Part shown: piece after piece, positions 15,235 to 23,455 of the stretch
Layout of the letters: the number at the start of each line of letters is the position of its first letter
How positions within the stretch are numbered: the first letter of the stretch is position 1
Assembly: GCA_023433185.1 (NCBI GenBank)
Contig: JAEZEN010000221.1
Coordinates: 1 to 31,478 of the forward strand
Length of the DNA: 31,478 nt
Source of the DNA: Pseudomonadota bacterium
Lineage (GTDB): Bacteria; Pseudomonadota; Alphaproteobacteria; Rhizobiales; Kaistiaceae
Direction of reading: 5' to 3'
Translations under genes and position numbers: made by a program
Notes under the pieces: generated by a model
The model's database searches: none
What the model was told of the DNA's origin: nothing
Seen by the model: only the letters and a program-made list of their open reading frames with translations

Positions 15235-16278
15235 TCAGAGGGCGGTAAACTTGACCTGGCCGTCGGCGCGGACCTTTGCGGCCCGCCCGAGCTCGATCAG
15301 CCAGTAGAGGTGGGTCTGGATGCAGGCCTCGGCGTAGCACCGCCGCTGGCCGATTCCGGTCGAGACCGGGTAGTCGAGGTCCGTCTTCACCGGCAGCACC
15401 TCGGGCAGCAACTCGCCGATGGTCAGCGGCCGCGCTTCGCGCCGGAGTACAACATCAATCCGCGCCTGGGTGTCGCCCTGCTGCTGCTGGAGGTGGAGGA
15501 GCCGCCGCCGCGCGCTCTCAGGCGAGTATGCGGACAAGCCGTGGCCCTCAAGGAGCAGCGACGGCCTTAAGTCAAGGGCGCGCTGGATGGAGGCGCTGTG
15601 GTCGCGGGCATTGCCGATCGGGTAGGGCCCGAGCGGCGACGGGTAGTGGAGGAGATCCGCGGAATAGAGGGTGCGGCTTCGCGGGTTCCAGAGGCCGACC
15701 TGGCCGGAAGCGTGCCCCGGAAGGTGGACGACCTCGAGCGCGAGTCCTCCGACGTCGAGGATGTCGCCGTCCTCGACGGTGCGGTCGACCGGCACCGGGA
15801 AGTTCCAGTAGCGATCGACGATCGTGGGATCAGAGAGGCCGAAGCTCTCGCCGGGGGCGAGGTTGAAGTCCTCGAGCAGTTCCTCCGGCGTTAGCCCGAA
15901 GCGGGTGACGTTCTCCGCCCGCGTCACGATCATCGGATCCTCGATGACCGGCCGGTCGACCGGGTGGCACAGCACCTCGCAGCCGTAGCGCTCGCGGATG
16001 CGGGCCGCGTTGCCGGTGTGGTCGTAGTGGAAATGGGTGATGAGGAGATACTTGAGCCGGTTCGCTTCCCGGTCGAGCTTGTCGATCAGGAAGTCGCCCA
16101 TGCCGTTGCCGTACTCGGGCAGCGTGGCATTGCCGGAATCGATGAGAAGACTCTCTCCCTCCCCGCGGACGAGATAGACCGCGCCCTGCACGTAGCCGTC
16201 CAGTTCGTCCTCAGCCCACATTCCGTGGATGCCGGGAATGCCCCAACCGTCCGGCGTCTCACCGTGAAAGAAAATCAT
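15235..16278 (-). CDS. MBL-fold metallo-hydrolase with C-terminal winged-helix-like region
   Basis: Metallo-beta-lactamase-fold hydrolase, 347 residues. The zinc ligands are visible: THFHYDHTG (His82, His84, Asp86, His87), His189 in HLPGHASGQ, Asp208 in YSADLLHYP and His246 in LEGHGLS. After the MBL domain, residues of about 255-335 (ARRRLLHLQQQQGDTQARIDVVLRR, then a TIGELLPEVLP helix) resemble the winged helix of LACTB2-like proteins. The ATG at 16278 with GAGG upstream starts right at the fold; a longer in-frame extension is unlike the family. It precedes the sugar-binding gene by 30 bases, so they are probably co-transcribed. It could be a lactonase or thioesterase-type hydrolase; the neighbouring sugar-binding protein makes a sugar-lactone substrate plausible but unproved. 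Confidence 0.88.
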   Translation of the reverse strand: MIFFHGETPDGWGIPGIHGMWAEDELDGYVQGAVYLVRGEGESLLIDSGNATLPEYGNGMGDFLIDKLDREANRLKYLLITHFHYDHTGNAARIRERYGCEVLCHPVDRPVIEDPMIVTRAENVTRFGLTPEELLEDFNLAPGESFGLSDPTIVDRYWNFPVPVDRTVEDGDILDVGGLALEVVHLPGHASGQVGLWNPRSRTLYSADLLHYPSPLGPYPIGNARDHSASIQRALDLRPSLLLEGHGLSAYSPESARRRLLHLQQQQGDTQARIDVVLRREARPLTIGELLPEVLPVKTDLDYPVSTGIGQRRCYAEACIQTHLYWLIELGRAAKVRADGQVKFTAL

Positions 16279-16675
16279 CCTGCCTCGACCATTGTTCTTT
16301 GTTGCGGACGCACGCGCGAGCGCACCAAACGGCAACCGGCGTGCCAAGCTCCGAGGTCCTCGCCGCCTGTTCGGAATTGCGTCTTTGAATCAATCAGTTG
16401 CGACGTGACTTGGGAGCGATCCCGGAGTCATGAGGCCGAGGGGGCATGATGGCATCGCAACAGCGCGAAAGGCGCCTTGTTGCCATTCCCGTCGGGGTTA
16501 GCTTGAAGGGTGGAGGCCGGATGGCGATGCTCAGTCGCTGGGACGGGCGCCGCGTGGGCACGCGAGCGACAGGACCCCCGCAGCCCGGCGCCGGCTGGCA
16601 TCGAATGTGCTCCCGGCTGGCATCGAATGTGCTGAGGAGGGGCAGTCCGCGCCTAAGGCACCCTTGGAGGCCGCT
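16279..16675. other. 397-base divergent spacer between MBL hydrolase and peroxiredoxin-like gene
   Basis: No convincing gene. The open frames through it are extensions or antisense shadows of the two flanking genes. It contains a weak plus-strand promoter candidate (TTGTTG at 16477-16482, 16-base spacer, TAGCTT at 16499-16504) and the 22-base tandem repeat described separately. Control sites for both divergent genes should lie here. Confidence 0.6.
16591..16634. repeat. 22-bp tandem direct repeat upstream of peroxiredoxin-like gene
   Basis: Two adjacent copies begin at 16591 and 16613, each starting CCGGCTGGCATCGAATGTGC; 21 of 22 bases are identical, the last base differing. A period of 22 bases is two helical turns, placing both copies on one face of the DNA. 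The second copy ends 41 bases before the ATG at 16676. A tandem operator is possible, as is a slippage duplication. Confidence 0.75.
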
Positions 16676-17389
16676 ATGCATTTGCACATTCAACAAGAGC
16701 AGGCGGCGATCCCACACGACCACGGCATCTCGGCTCCGGCGCTCGCCGCCTTCTTCGCCGCGCATGCCGCCGGGTCCGACCCGTCCGCCTGGCTCATCGG
16801 CCGCACCCTGACGCTGCCCTTTCTCGATTCGATCGACGACGCACCGCTCGACCTCGACGCCACGGTCGGCCCCCACCCGGTCCTCATCCACTTCTTCCCT
16901 GGCGGATGGAGCCGGTCCTGCAATGCCGCGCTGGGGGCGCTCCAGGATCGCCTCCCCGCGCTCAAGCGTCTCGGGATCGCCGTCGTCGCGGCGACCCCCG
17001 AACTGCCGCAGCACGCGCGCGAGACCGTACGGCGCAACGCCCTCACCTACACGGCGGCCGTGGACCATGGCTGCCGCTTTGCCAAGAGCCTCGGCATCGC
17101 CCGCAAGCTGCCGGTGGAACTGCGCCGGCTGCTCCGCGAGGACGGCATCCGCCTCAGAAGCCGGAACGGTGAGGGGAGCTATGACGTGCCCGTGCCGACC
17201 CTTGTCCTCGTCGCGGGAGACCGGCGCATCCTCGCCGCCTCCTGGGCCGCCGTAGCCACCGACCTCGACCCTGGCCGGCTGCTCCGGGCCCTGGACGGTC
17301 ACCCCGCCGCCGAAAGCGCGCCGGCCGGTGCGGCTTCCGGGGCTAGAATACTGCCGCGATCAGCGGTGGCGCGACGAGGAGGACCATGA
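16676..17389 (+). CDS. peroxiredoxin-like (AhpC/TSA) protein with Ser at the peroxidatic Cys position
   Basis: Thioredoxin-fold protein of the AhpC/TSA-like group, 237 residues. The core LIHFFPGGWSRSCNAALGALQDRLPALKRLGIAVVAATPELPQ aligns with the family's FYRGGWCPYCN motif; KSLGIARKLPVELRRLL and GSYDVPVPTLVLVAGDRRILAASW complete the match. The first Cys of GGWCxxC is Ser79; the second is kept (Cys82), and another Cys lies at 133. So peroxidase activity by the usual route is doubtful; redox sensing or a resolving-Cys chemistry is possible. The ATG at 16676 has GGAGG five bases upstream. Its last 47 bases overlap convergently with the SLC13-type gene, and its low-complexity C-terminus (after about residue 215) may be a recent extension. 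Confidence 0.85.
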   Translation: MHLHIQQEQAAIPHDHGISAPALAAFFAAHAAGSDPSAWLIGRTLTLPFLDSIDDAPLDLDATVGPHPVLIHFFPGGWSRSCNAALGALQDRLPALKRLGIAVVAATPELPQHARETVRRNALTYTAAVDHGCRFAKSLGIARKLPVELRRLLREDGIRLRSRNGEGSYDVPVPTLVLVAGDRRILAASWAAVATDLDPGRLLRALDGHPAAESAPAGAASGARILPRSAVARRGGP

Positions 17390-19094
17390 GCGTCAGCGGC
17401 GCACCGACGCGCGGGAAATCGATGAAGCGATAGTGACCGATCCCCATGACCAGGGTGTTGTTGTGATGCCCGAACGGCGTCAGGAAGTCCGTCGAGGCGC
17501 CCACCGCGACCGCCACCAGAAGGGGGGCGCTCGGAATCCCCGCCCCCGCGGCCACGGCGATGGCGATGGGGGCGAGGATGACCGCGGTCGTCACGTTGTT
17601 GAGGAAGGGCGTGATGATGATTGCGGCCAGCAGAATTCCGCCTACGAGCATCGTCTCGGATGGCGTCCCGAGGATTCCGAGTCCCCAGCGAGCGATGAGT
17701 TCGGCCGTTCCCGTCGTGGCGAGCGCCTCGCCGATGGGAAGCATCGCGGCAAGCATCACGATGACAGGCCAATTCAGCTCCCGGATCGCATTCCGAATAT
17801 CGAGGACGCCGGTCAGTGCCATGAGAAGGACCGCGCCTCCGAAGGCGATCGACGTCGGCACGATGCCGACGGCGGCGAGCACGATCGCTGCTGCGAAGAT
17901 GAGGAGTGGCATGATCGCATCGGACCCGGTGAAGAGAATCGAGCGCGTCGCGATCGGGACGGACTGGGTTTCCCGGAGGGCATCCGAGATGTCGCTTCGC
18001 GCTCCGTGAAGGAGGAGGATGTCGCCGATCATCGGCGCCACATCGCCGAGGCGCCCCTCGATCCGCGGTCCCTGCGGCGAGATCGCGACCACCTGGATGT
18101 CCCGCTTCATGAAGGCTGCGATCGCGCCGACGGCACTGCCGATGATCGTGCTCTGCGGCATGACGACGATCTCGACCCAGGCGCGCTCGGCCGGGATCGC
18201 GGACGGGCTCCCGGATACCGCCGGTCGAAGGCTGTGCCGGCGCAGGAACGCCCGGATGCTCTCCACCGTTCCGCTGAGGAGGAGCAGGTCGTTTTCGGCA
18301 AGAATCTGGTTTTCCTTGCGTGCGAAGATGCGTGCGTCCGCCCGAAAGGCGCCATGGACGGAGACGTTGTTGTCGCGCTCGATATCGCTGACGTTTCGTC
18401 CGGCGAGGGCGCTGCCCAACGGCACGGCGACCTCGGTCAGGAAGAGGTCCGTGGGATAGTGACGATCGCCCGGGACGTCATCGCCCCCTCCCAACAGCAT
18501 CCGCCAGCCGACAAGGGCAAGCCACAGGATGCCCAGGACGGTGAGCGCAAGGCCGATGGGTGCGAATGCGAAGAAGCCGAAGCCGGTCCCCGTCGCCGTG
18601 GCCGCCGCGTTGCTGACGACGAGATTGGCCGGTGTGCCGATCAACGAGCAGAGGCCGCCGAGAAGCGTCGCGAAGGACATCGGCAAGAGAAGCGTCCGCA
18701 GCGGCATGCGACGTGCAACCGAGACCGAGTAGGCGATCGGCAGCATCAGCGCGAGCGCACCGACGTTGTTCATGAAGATGGAGACCCCCGCCGCGACGCC
18801 GCAGAGCAACGCGACCATGGCGGACTCGCCGAGCGCCGCGCCCGTCACTTTCCGCGCCAGGATGTCGACCGCGCGCGAGTGGCCGATCACGTCGGCGATA
18901 ATGAGGATTTCGATGACCGTGATGACCGCCGGGTCGGCGAACCCGGAGAAGACCCCCTCGGCCGGCACGAGCCCCAGAAGAAACGCCGCCGCGAGGCCAG
19001 CGAGCGCCACCACCTCGACTCGCCAGCGGTCAAGGGCGAAGGTCGCCATCAACCCCAGAAGAAGCGCCAGAAGCGCGATTTGCTCGAACGTCAT
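17343..19094 (-). CDS. SLC13/DASS-family permease with central RCK_C-like domains
   Basis: Inner-membrane anion transporter, 583 residues, about 11-12 helices. The two pseudo-symmetric halves carry the Asn-Asn hairpin motifs SIFMNNVGALALMLP (near 105-119) and ITPFLNNVTTAVILAP, together with SLIGTPANLVVS and DFLTPFGHHNNTLV. Between the halves, about residues 210-390 form two soluble TrkA-C/RCK_C-like repeats (TEVAVPLGSALAGRNVSDIERDNNVSV...DLLLLSG; VEIVVMPQSTIIGSAVGAI...DILLLHG). Known relatives carry sulfate, carboxylates or silicate-like anions in exchange for Na+; the substrate here is not shown. It is convergent with the peroxiredoxin-like gene and appears to be a single-gene unit. The start at 19094 gives a normal first helix. 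Confidence 0.92.
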   Translation of the reverse strand: MTFEQIALLALLLGLMATFALDRWRVEVVALAGLAAAFLLGLVPAEGVFSGFADPAVITVIEILIIADVIGHSRAVDILARKVTGAALGESAMVALLCGVAAGVSIFMNNVGALALMLPIAYSVSVARRMPLRTLLLPMSFATLLGGLCSLIGTPANLVVSNAAATATGTGFGFFAFAPIGLALTVLGILWLALVGWRMLLGGGDDVPGDRHYPTDLFLTEVAVPLGSALAGRNVSDIERDNNVSVHGAFRADARIFARKENQILAENDLLLLSGTVESIRAFLRRHSLRPAVSGSPSAIPAERAWVEIVVMPQSTIIGSAVGAIAAFMKRDIQVVAISPQGPRIEGRLGDVAPMIGDILLLHGARSDISDALRETQSVPIATRSILFTGSDAIMPLLIFAAAIVLAAVGIVPTSIAFGGAVLLMALTGVLDIRNAIRELNWPVIVMLAAMLPIGEALATTGTAELIARWGLGILGTPSETMLVGGILLAAIIITPFLNNVTTAVILAPIAIAVAAGAGIPSAPLLVAVAVGASTDFLTPFGHHNNTLVMGIGHYRFIDFPRVGAPLTLMVLLVAPPLIAAVF

Positions 19095-19221
19095 CGGCTC
19101 CGTGGCTCATCATTGGCGCGCGGCGCGAGAGTAGCGACAACAGGCCGGCACAGAAAGCGGCGTTGTTCGACCTGGGACGGCGGCCCTTGCAGCCTGCCCG
19201 TGGGACCGGAGGGACCACGCC

Positions 19222-19755
19222 ATGCCACGTAGCTCGACGATCGGCCCGCCCCGGGCGGGGGCGGAACCCATCGCGGTCGCGCCGGCCGTGCCTTGGCGGC
19301 TACGCATGCTCCTCGTCCTCACCACCACGCGGTTCGTGCCCGAGGACGGCTTGGACGGCCGCATCGCCTTCCGACTGGAAGCGCTGCGTCGCCGGGGATG
19401 GATGGTCCGGATGGCCGGCGCCAGGAACTACGTCCTGTGGCGGAACGCGCGGGCGTTCGCCCGCCCGATCAGGGCCGTCGTCCTGCCCAACGACGAGTTT
19501 CCCCTCACAAGAGATGAATGGAACATCGCGATTCTACGCGATCTGGCCGTCGCCGAGCTTCGGATGCGACGAGACGGGGCCCGGCTCAGCGAAGGCGAAA
19601 TCCTCTCAGTGCTGTCCGCGCTGCTCGGGGCACTCTATCCGGGCCGGGCTGTTGGCGAGCACCGGTTGAGGTCGTTGCTCCGCGCGATCGACGCAAAGAT
19701 CCAGACGACCCTCGTCGGCGGCCGGCCCGGCGGTTGGGGTCGCTTAAGCTGGTGA
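19222..19755 (+). CDS. hypothetical protein, unrecognised
   Basis: 177-residue open frame. GGAGGG lies eight bases upstream of the ATG. After a Pro/Ala-rich N-terminus (about 25 residues) comes a more ordered part: LRMLLVLTTTRFVPEDGLDGRIAFRLEALRRRGWMVRMAG, then VVLPNDEFPLTRDEWNIAILRDLAVAELRMRRDG and a helical C-terminal part. No motif identifies a function; there are no transmembrane segments or signal peptide. An in-frame Met at about residue 29 is an alternative start. It lies alone between divergent SLC13 (128 bases away) and a gene-poor stretch before the tRNA. It is possible that this is a spurious frame, but amphipathic composition in the middle part argues for a real protein. Confidence 0.5.
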   Translation: MPRSSTIGPPRAGAEPIAVAPAVPWRLRMLLVLTTTRFVPEDGLDGRIAFRLEALRRRGWMVRMAGARNYVLWRNARAFARPIRAVVLPNDEFPLTRDEWNIAILRDLAVAELRMRRDGARLSEGEILSVLSALLGALYPGRAVGEHRLRSLLRAIDAKIQTTLVGGRPGGWGRLSW

Positions 19756-20103
19756 CCGGCTCGCCCACCTTCCGCGCGCGACCCGAAGGCTAGTCGATCG
19801 AGATCGAGTCCACATGCCCGCATGCTTCCGTTGGTAAGACACGCAACCGCTCCCGAACCCGCTCTGCCACAATCCCCGAGTTCTCGATCGCACTGAAGGA
19901 GAAACGCAACGTGTTCATCATCGACGAAGATCCGGGCCGCGTCGCCAATGAAGGCGGCAATCCGCGGACTACCCAACGCGCGAGGGATTGTCACCGCCAC
20001 CGTGAAACGCGATCTCGGTGATGACCGGGTGATGACCCGCGGGCACGGAGGCTGTAAGACCTCTGCCTGCCATAACCTAACTATCTGGGAAGCCTAGAGA
20101 GTC
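19756..20103. other. gene-poor stretch between hypothetical ORF and tRNA-Thr
   Basis: No recognisable gene. Two overlapping weak signals were seen: a plus-strand frame beginning at a GTG near 19911 after GAAGGAG, reading VFIIDEDPGRVANEGGNPRTTQ before stopping after about 37 codons, and a minus-strand frame over 19635-20000. Neither resembles a known family. The stretch is slightly lower in GC than the flanks. Its right end adjoins the 3' end of the tRNA; no terminator with a U-run is obvious. Confidence 0.55.
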
Positions 20104-20179
20104 TGGTGCCGCATGCCGGACTCGAACCAGCGACCCCATCATTACGAATGATGTGCTCTACCAACTGAGCTAATGCGGC
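20104..20179 (-). tRNA. tRNA-Thr(CGT), CCA encoded
   Basis: 76 nt on the minus strand. The acceptor stem GCCGCAT pairs with ATGCGGC, discriminator A, then encoded CCA (20106-20104). The D-arm reads GCTCAGTTGGTAGAGC. The anticodon stem CATCA/TGATG encloses TTCGTAA, giving anticodon CGT (codon ACG). The T-arm is GCTGG-TTCGAGT-CCGGC. All stems fit. It lies 48 bases downstream of the hemY-like gene on the same strand. Confidence 0.97.
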
Positions 20180-20189
20180 GTCGCGGGCT

Positions 20190-20218
20190 GTGATAGCGGC
20201 AAGACCGCGAAGGTTCAA
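20190..20218 (-). promoter_or_regulatory. promoter of tRNA-Thr
   Basis: Minus-strand TTGAAC (20218-20213) and TATCAC (20195-20190) with an exact 17-base spacer. The expected start lies a few bases before the mature 5' end of the tRNA at 20179, so transcription independent of the heme operon is likely. Confidence 0.6.
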
Positions 20219-20227
20219 GGGGAACCA

Positions 20228-22009
20228 TCAGAACAGGCGGAAGCGGCGCCGCGCGCCGTCTTCCTCGGGATCGGGCGGCAGCGGACCAGGGTCGTCCGGC
20301 GGGTGCGGGACGAGCGGAGCAACCGCCACGATGCGGGGCGGCTCGCCGGCCTCGGCCGCATCGTGGAGCGCAGCCGGCTGCACCGGCGGCTTATGCTTCG
20401 GGGGCGCCGGGGGCGGCTCCGGCCGGCCCGGCGGCGACGGATCCGGGACCGCGGGCGGTGCCCCGGGCGCCGGCCTCTCCTCCGGCTTCGCTTGGTCGGG
20501 GGGCGCCGGCCCGGCGCCGGGCGGCACGACCGGCGGCTGCATGGGGGCGGGCACGGCGACGACCGGTGTCGCTTCGACCACCCCCGCCTCGGACGCTTCC
20601 TCCGGCGGAGGCGCGGGCTCCGCTTCCGGCGGGGGATCGGGCGGCGCGATGCGGGGCATGGCGATGTTGTCGACCGAAGCGATCGGCGCCTCGAACGGGC
20701 CGGCCTCGAGGGCCGCCACCGGGCGCTGCGGCGCGAGCGGCGGCACTTTCCATTCCACCGCGCCGACCCGGCCGGTGACCGGCGAGACCGGCAGCCAGCG
20801 CTCGAGCACCTGCCCGTCGGCGACCCAGGCGGGATCGCGCGGGGCGGCGAGGGCGCGGGTCAACCAGCCACGGACACGGCCCTGATCGTTGTTCTCGCGA
20901 TCCTCGATCTCGGCCATGAGGAGGCAGACGCGTTCCGTCGGCGCCTTCGACAGGCCCTCGAGGGCGGCGCGCGCCGCCTCGAAATCACCGGCGTCGATCG
21001 CCGCGCGGGCGATCGCCATCGATCCTTCCGGGTGGTTGGCCCGCGTGTCGGCGAGCTTGCGCATGCGCTTCAGCCGGTCGAGCACCGAGTCGCCGGGGCG
21101 GACGGTCGCATAGGCGTCGGCGATCTCCGGATTCGGCTCGACCCTCCACGCCGCTTCGAGGACCTTCGAGGCCCGCCGGACATCGGCATTGCGGCTGTAG
21201 AGACGGGCCGCCACCACCGCCGCCGGGGCCAGCCCCGGCGCGAGCTTGAGCGCGTCGATCGCCAGGTAGCGGGCCCGCTCCGGGTCGCCCGCCTCGAGTT
21301 CCATCGCCCGCGCAGTGAGCAGGGCCGCCCGGACATGCGGCGCCTCGGCGGCATCGACGAGCCCGGCCTGGACATTGGCGTCGAGCGCGGCGACGGCCGT
21401 CCGCCAGTCGCCGTCGCGTGCCGCATAGTCGAACACCGCCGCCCCGGCCCAGGCGACGCGCGGGGTCGCCGCGGCGGCCTCTTCGGCGAAGTGGCGGGCG
21501 GCCTCGTGCTGGTCGTGCCGTTCGGCCTCGACGAAGAGGCCGTGGAGGCCGAGGAGACGGGTCTCGGGGCGCTCCGCCAGGGCCTGGAACGACGCCCGGG
21601 CGCCGTCCCCGTCCCCGGAGAGCTGGGCGGCCTGGGCGCCGAGCAGGAGGACGAGCGGCTCGGGTCCGAGGAGGGCGCGCGATTCCTCCGCCGCCTTCCG
21701 CGCGGCGCGGGAATCACCGGCGCCGACGGCGATAATGCCGGCGTTCAACGCCCGGTAGCCGCGGTCCCGCCGGCGGCGGCCGAGGCGGGAGCGAAGGGCG
21801 CCGGGCGCCCGGAAGATCGCCCGCAGCAGCGCCCAGACGATGGCGATCGCCGCCATCACGGCGAGCACGCCGGCGGCGGCGAGGAACAGCGAGGTGCGGA
21901 TCTCGTAGCCCTGCCAGTGGAGGACGACCTCGCCCGGTCGGTCGGCGAGCCAGGCCGCCCCGGCTGCGACCAGGAAGACGATAACGATGTAGACGAGGGC
22001 GCGGATCAT
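20228..22009 (-). CDS. HemY N-terminal-domain, TPR-like membrane protein
   Basis: Proteobacterial HemY-type protein, 593 residues (not the Bacillus oxidase of the same name). Two helices lie at the N-terminus (LVYIVIVFLVAAGAAWLADRPGEVVLHWQGYEIRTS, then FLAAAGVLAVMAAIAIVWALL), with the WxGYEIRTS signature between them. About residues 85-430 are TPR-like Ala-rich helical repeats. The C-terminal 150 or so residues are Pro-rich and of low complexity, ending in basic RRRFRLF. Family members sit at the inner membrane and are linked to late heme biosynthesis without a proved catalytic role. It is the last gene of the hemC-hemD-mic60-hemY set, nine bases after mic60. Confidence 0.92.
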   Translation of the reverse strand: MIRALVYIVIVFLVAAGAAWLADRPGEVVLHWQGYEIRTSLFLAAAGVLAVMAAIAIVWALLRAIFRAPGALRSRLGRRRRDRGYRALNAGIIAVGAGDSRAARKAAEESRALLGPEPLVLLLGAQAAQLSGDGDGARASFQALAERPETRLLGLHGLFVEAERHDQHEAARHFAEEAAAATPRVAWAGAAVFDYAARDGDWRTAVAALDANVQAGLVDAAEAPHVRAALLTARAMELEAGDPERARYLAIDALKLAPGLAPAAVVAARLYSRNADVRRASKVLEAAWRVEPNPEIADAYATVRPGDSVLDRLKRMRKLADTRANHPEGSMAIARAAIDAGDFEAARAALEGLSKAPTERVCLLMAEIEDRENNDQGRVRGWLTRALAAPRDPAWVADGQVLERWLPVSPVTGRVGAVEWKVPPLAPQRPVAALEAGPFEAPIASVDNIAMPRIAPPDPPPEAEPAPPPEEASEAGVVEATPVVAVPAPMQPPVVPPGAGPAPPDQAKPEERPAPGAPPAVPDPSPPGRPEPPPAPPKHKPPVQPAALHDAAEAGEPPRIVAVAPLVPHPPDDPGPLPPDPEEDGARRRFRLF

Positions 22010-22018
22010 GCTCGGCCG

Positions 22019-23401
22019 TCAGTTGGCGGGAGACGTCACGGAAAGGGCGAGCCGCTGGACGATCGAATCGATCGCCTGGCGGTCGGCCGCCGCCGCCGCC
22101 CAGGTCGCCGAAGCATTCTGGCCCGGAGGCGGCAGTTTCTCGCGCTCGGCGAGAGCCGCCCCGAGATCGCCCTGGTCGACGGCCGCCTGCATGCGCGAGA
22201 CAATGGCGTCCGGCGTGTCGCCCTCGATCGGCCCGGTCGGCCGCACGGTGACGAGACTGCCGCCGAAGGAGAACAGGCGGTCGATGAAGCCGGCATCCGG
22301 GCCGAGTTCGGACGACGCGGCCAGGATGGCGTCGGCGACGCCGGGAAACGCGGCCTGGAGCGCGGCGATGGTGGGCGCCCCGTTCCTTGCGAGCGGTTCC
22401 AGCTCCGCGACCGCCTCGTCGTCGAAGCCCAGCGCCTTCAGCATCGCGAGGTCGGCCGCAAAGCCCTCCCCGGAGCCCGCACCCTGACGCAGGAGGCCGA
22501 TCGCGATCGCCCGCGCCGCCCGCTCGCTCTCGACCGCCGGCGGAGGCCGGGCCGCGATCTCCTCGACCCGGCCGGTCAAGGTGCCGACCCGGTCGCCAAG
22601 CGTGGTCAGCGTCGCCTCCGCCGCGGCGAGGCGGGACTCGATGGGACCGAGAGCGACCGCGCCGCCTCCACTGCCACCGCCTGCGACGGGCATGGCGTTC
22701 TCGAGGTTCTCGATGCGGCTCCGGTTGGTGTCCTCGAGCTTCTCGAGGGAAGCGACCTTCTCGGCGAGGGCCGGGAGGCCGGATGTTGCGGACTCGAGCG
22801 CCGCGAGGCGGCTTTCGAAGCCGGCCACCCGCTCGTTCGCCGCCTGCGCCTGGCGGACGGCATCGGCGGCGGTGAGGTCGGCGCGCGTCGGGATGATGCC
22901 GCTCGCATGGTAGAGAATGCCGAGGACCGTCGCGATGGCGCCACCGAACACCCCTGCGGCGATGAGCAATCCGGCGCTCGACCAGTCCGTCTTCGGCCGC
23001 TCGGTTCGCGGCGGCACCGGCGAGACCGGTCGCGGCGGCGGCGGAGGCTCGGCAGCCCGCGACTGGTTGGCGGTTTCGCGCGCCTGTTCCGCCCCCGCGG
23101 GTGGCGTTTCGGGCGCCTCCGGTCGGGATTTCGAAGATGCATCGGGGGGCCCGGAGGGATCGTGGGCCGGTCCCGGCGGCACGGCGTCCGTGGACACGGC
23201 GTCGGCGGACCCGGAGCCGGCCGGGCCCGAGGCTTGCGTCTCGGGTGTTGCACTGCCTATGCTGGCGTCCCCGGCCGCCGGGGGTTCCGACCGCGAGGGC
23301 GCCGCCTGCAGGTCGATCGTCACCGGGGGTTTGGGACGCCGCCCGCCCGCTCGCTTCGGTGCCCCCTTCTTCCCCTCCGGTCCGGTATCGGATTCGCTCA
23401 T
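22019..23401 (-). CDS. mitofilin/Mic60-domain protein (alphaproteobacterial Mic60 homologue)
   Basis: 460 residues. A charged, Pro/Ala-rich disordered N-terminus (about 1-138) is followed by one transmembrane helix (about 142-164, AGLLIAAGVFGGAIATVLGIL). A coiled-coil region of about residues 175-285 follows (ESRLAALESATSG, ENLENAM, ESRLAAAEATLTTL, and others), then a C-terminal helical mitofilin-like domain including FSFGGSLVTVRPTGPIEGDTPDAIVSRMQAAVDQGDL. Alphaproteobacterial Mic60, the ancestor of the mitochondrial cristae organiser, is known to be encoded beside hemD and hemY and to shape intracytoplasmic membranes; both gene order and domain layout fit. It lies between hemD (54 bases upstream) and hemY. 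The function in this organism is inferred from the family. Confidence 0.88.
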   Translation of the reverse strand: MSESDTGPEGKKGAPKRAGGRRPKPPVTIDLQAAPSRSEPPAAGDASIGSATPETQASGPAGSGSADAVSTDAVPPGPAHDPSGPPDASSKSRPEAPETPPAGAEQARETANQSRAAEPPPPPRPVSPVPPRTERPKTDWSSAGLLIAAGVFGGAIATVLGILYHASGIIPTRADLTAADAVRQAQAANERVAGFESRLAALESATSGLPALAEKVASLEKLEDTNRSRIENLENAMPVAGGGSGGGAVALGPIESRLAAAEATLTTLGDRVGTLTGRVEEIAARPPPAVESERAARAIAIGLLRQGAGSGEGFAADLAMLKALGFDDEAVAELEPLARNGAPTIAALQAAFPGVADAILAASSELGPDAGFIDRLFSFGGSLVTVRPTGPIEGDTPDAIVSRMQAAVDQGDLGAALAEREKLPPPGQNASATWAAAAADRQAIDSIVQRLALSVTSPAN

Positions 23402-23455
23402 GTCAGTCCTCGGCGATGACGCCTGTTGCGGGCATCGTAGTACACGGGATCGGTG

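Noticed and set aside
20104..20179. tRNA-Thr as an integration site of a genomic island
   Set aside because: No integrase and no second copy of the tRNA 3' end could be seen within the window.
20303..23419. 1038-codon plus-strand open frame
   Set aside because: Antisense to the HemY-domain and Mic60 genes; composition (Arg/Gly runs) is that of a shadow.
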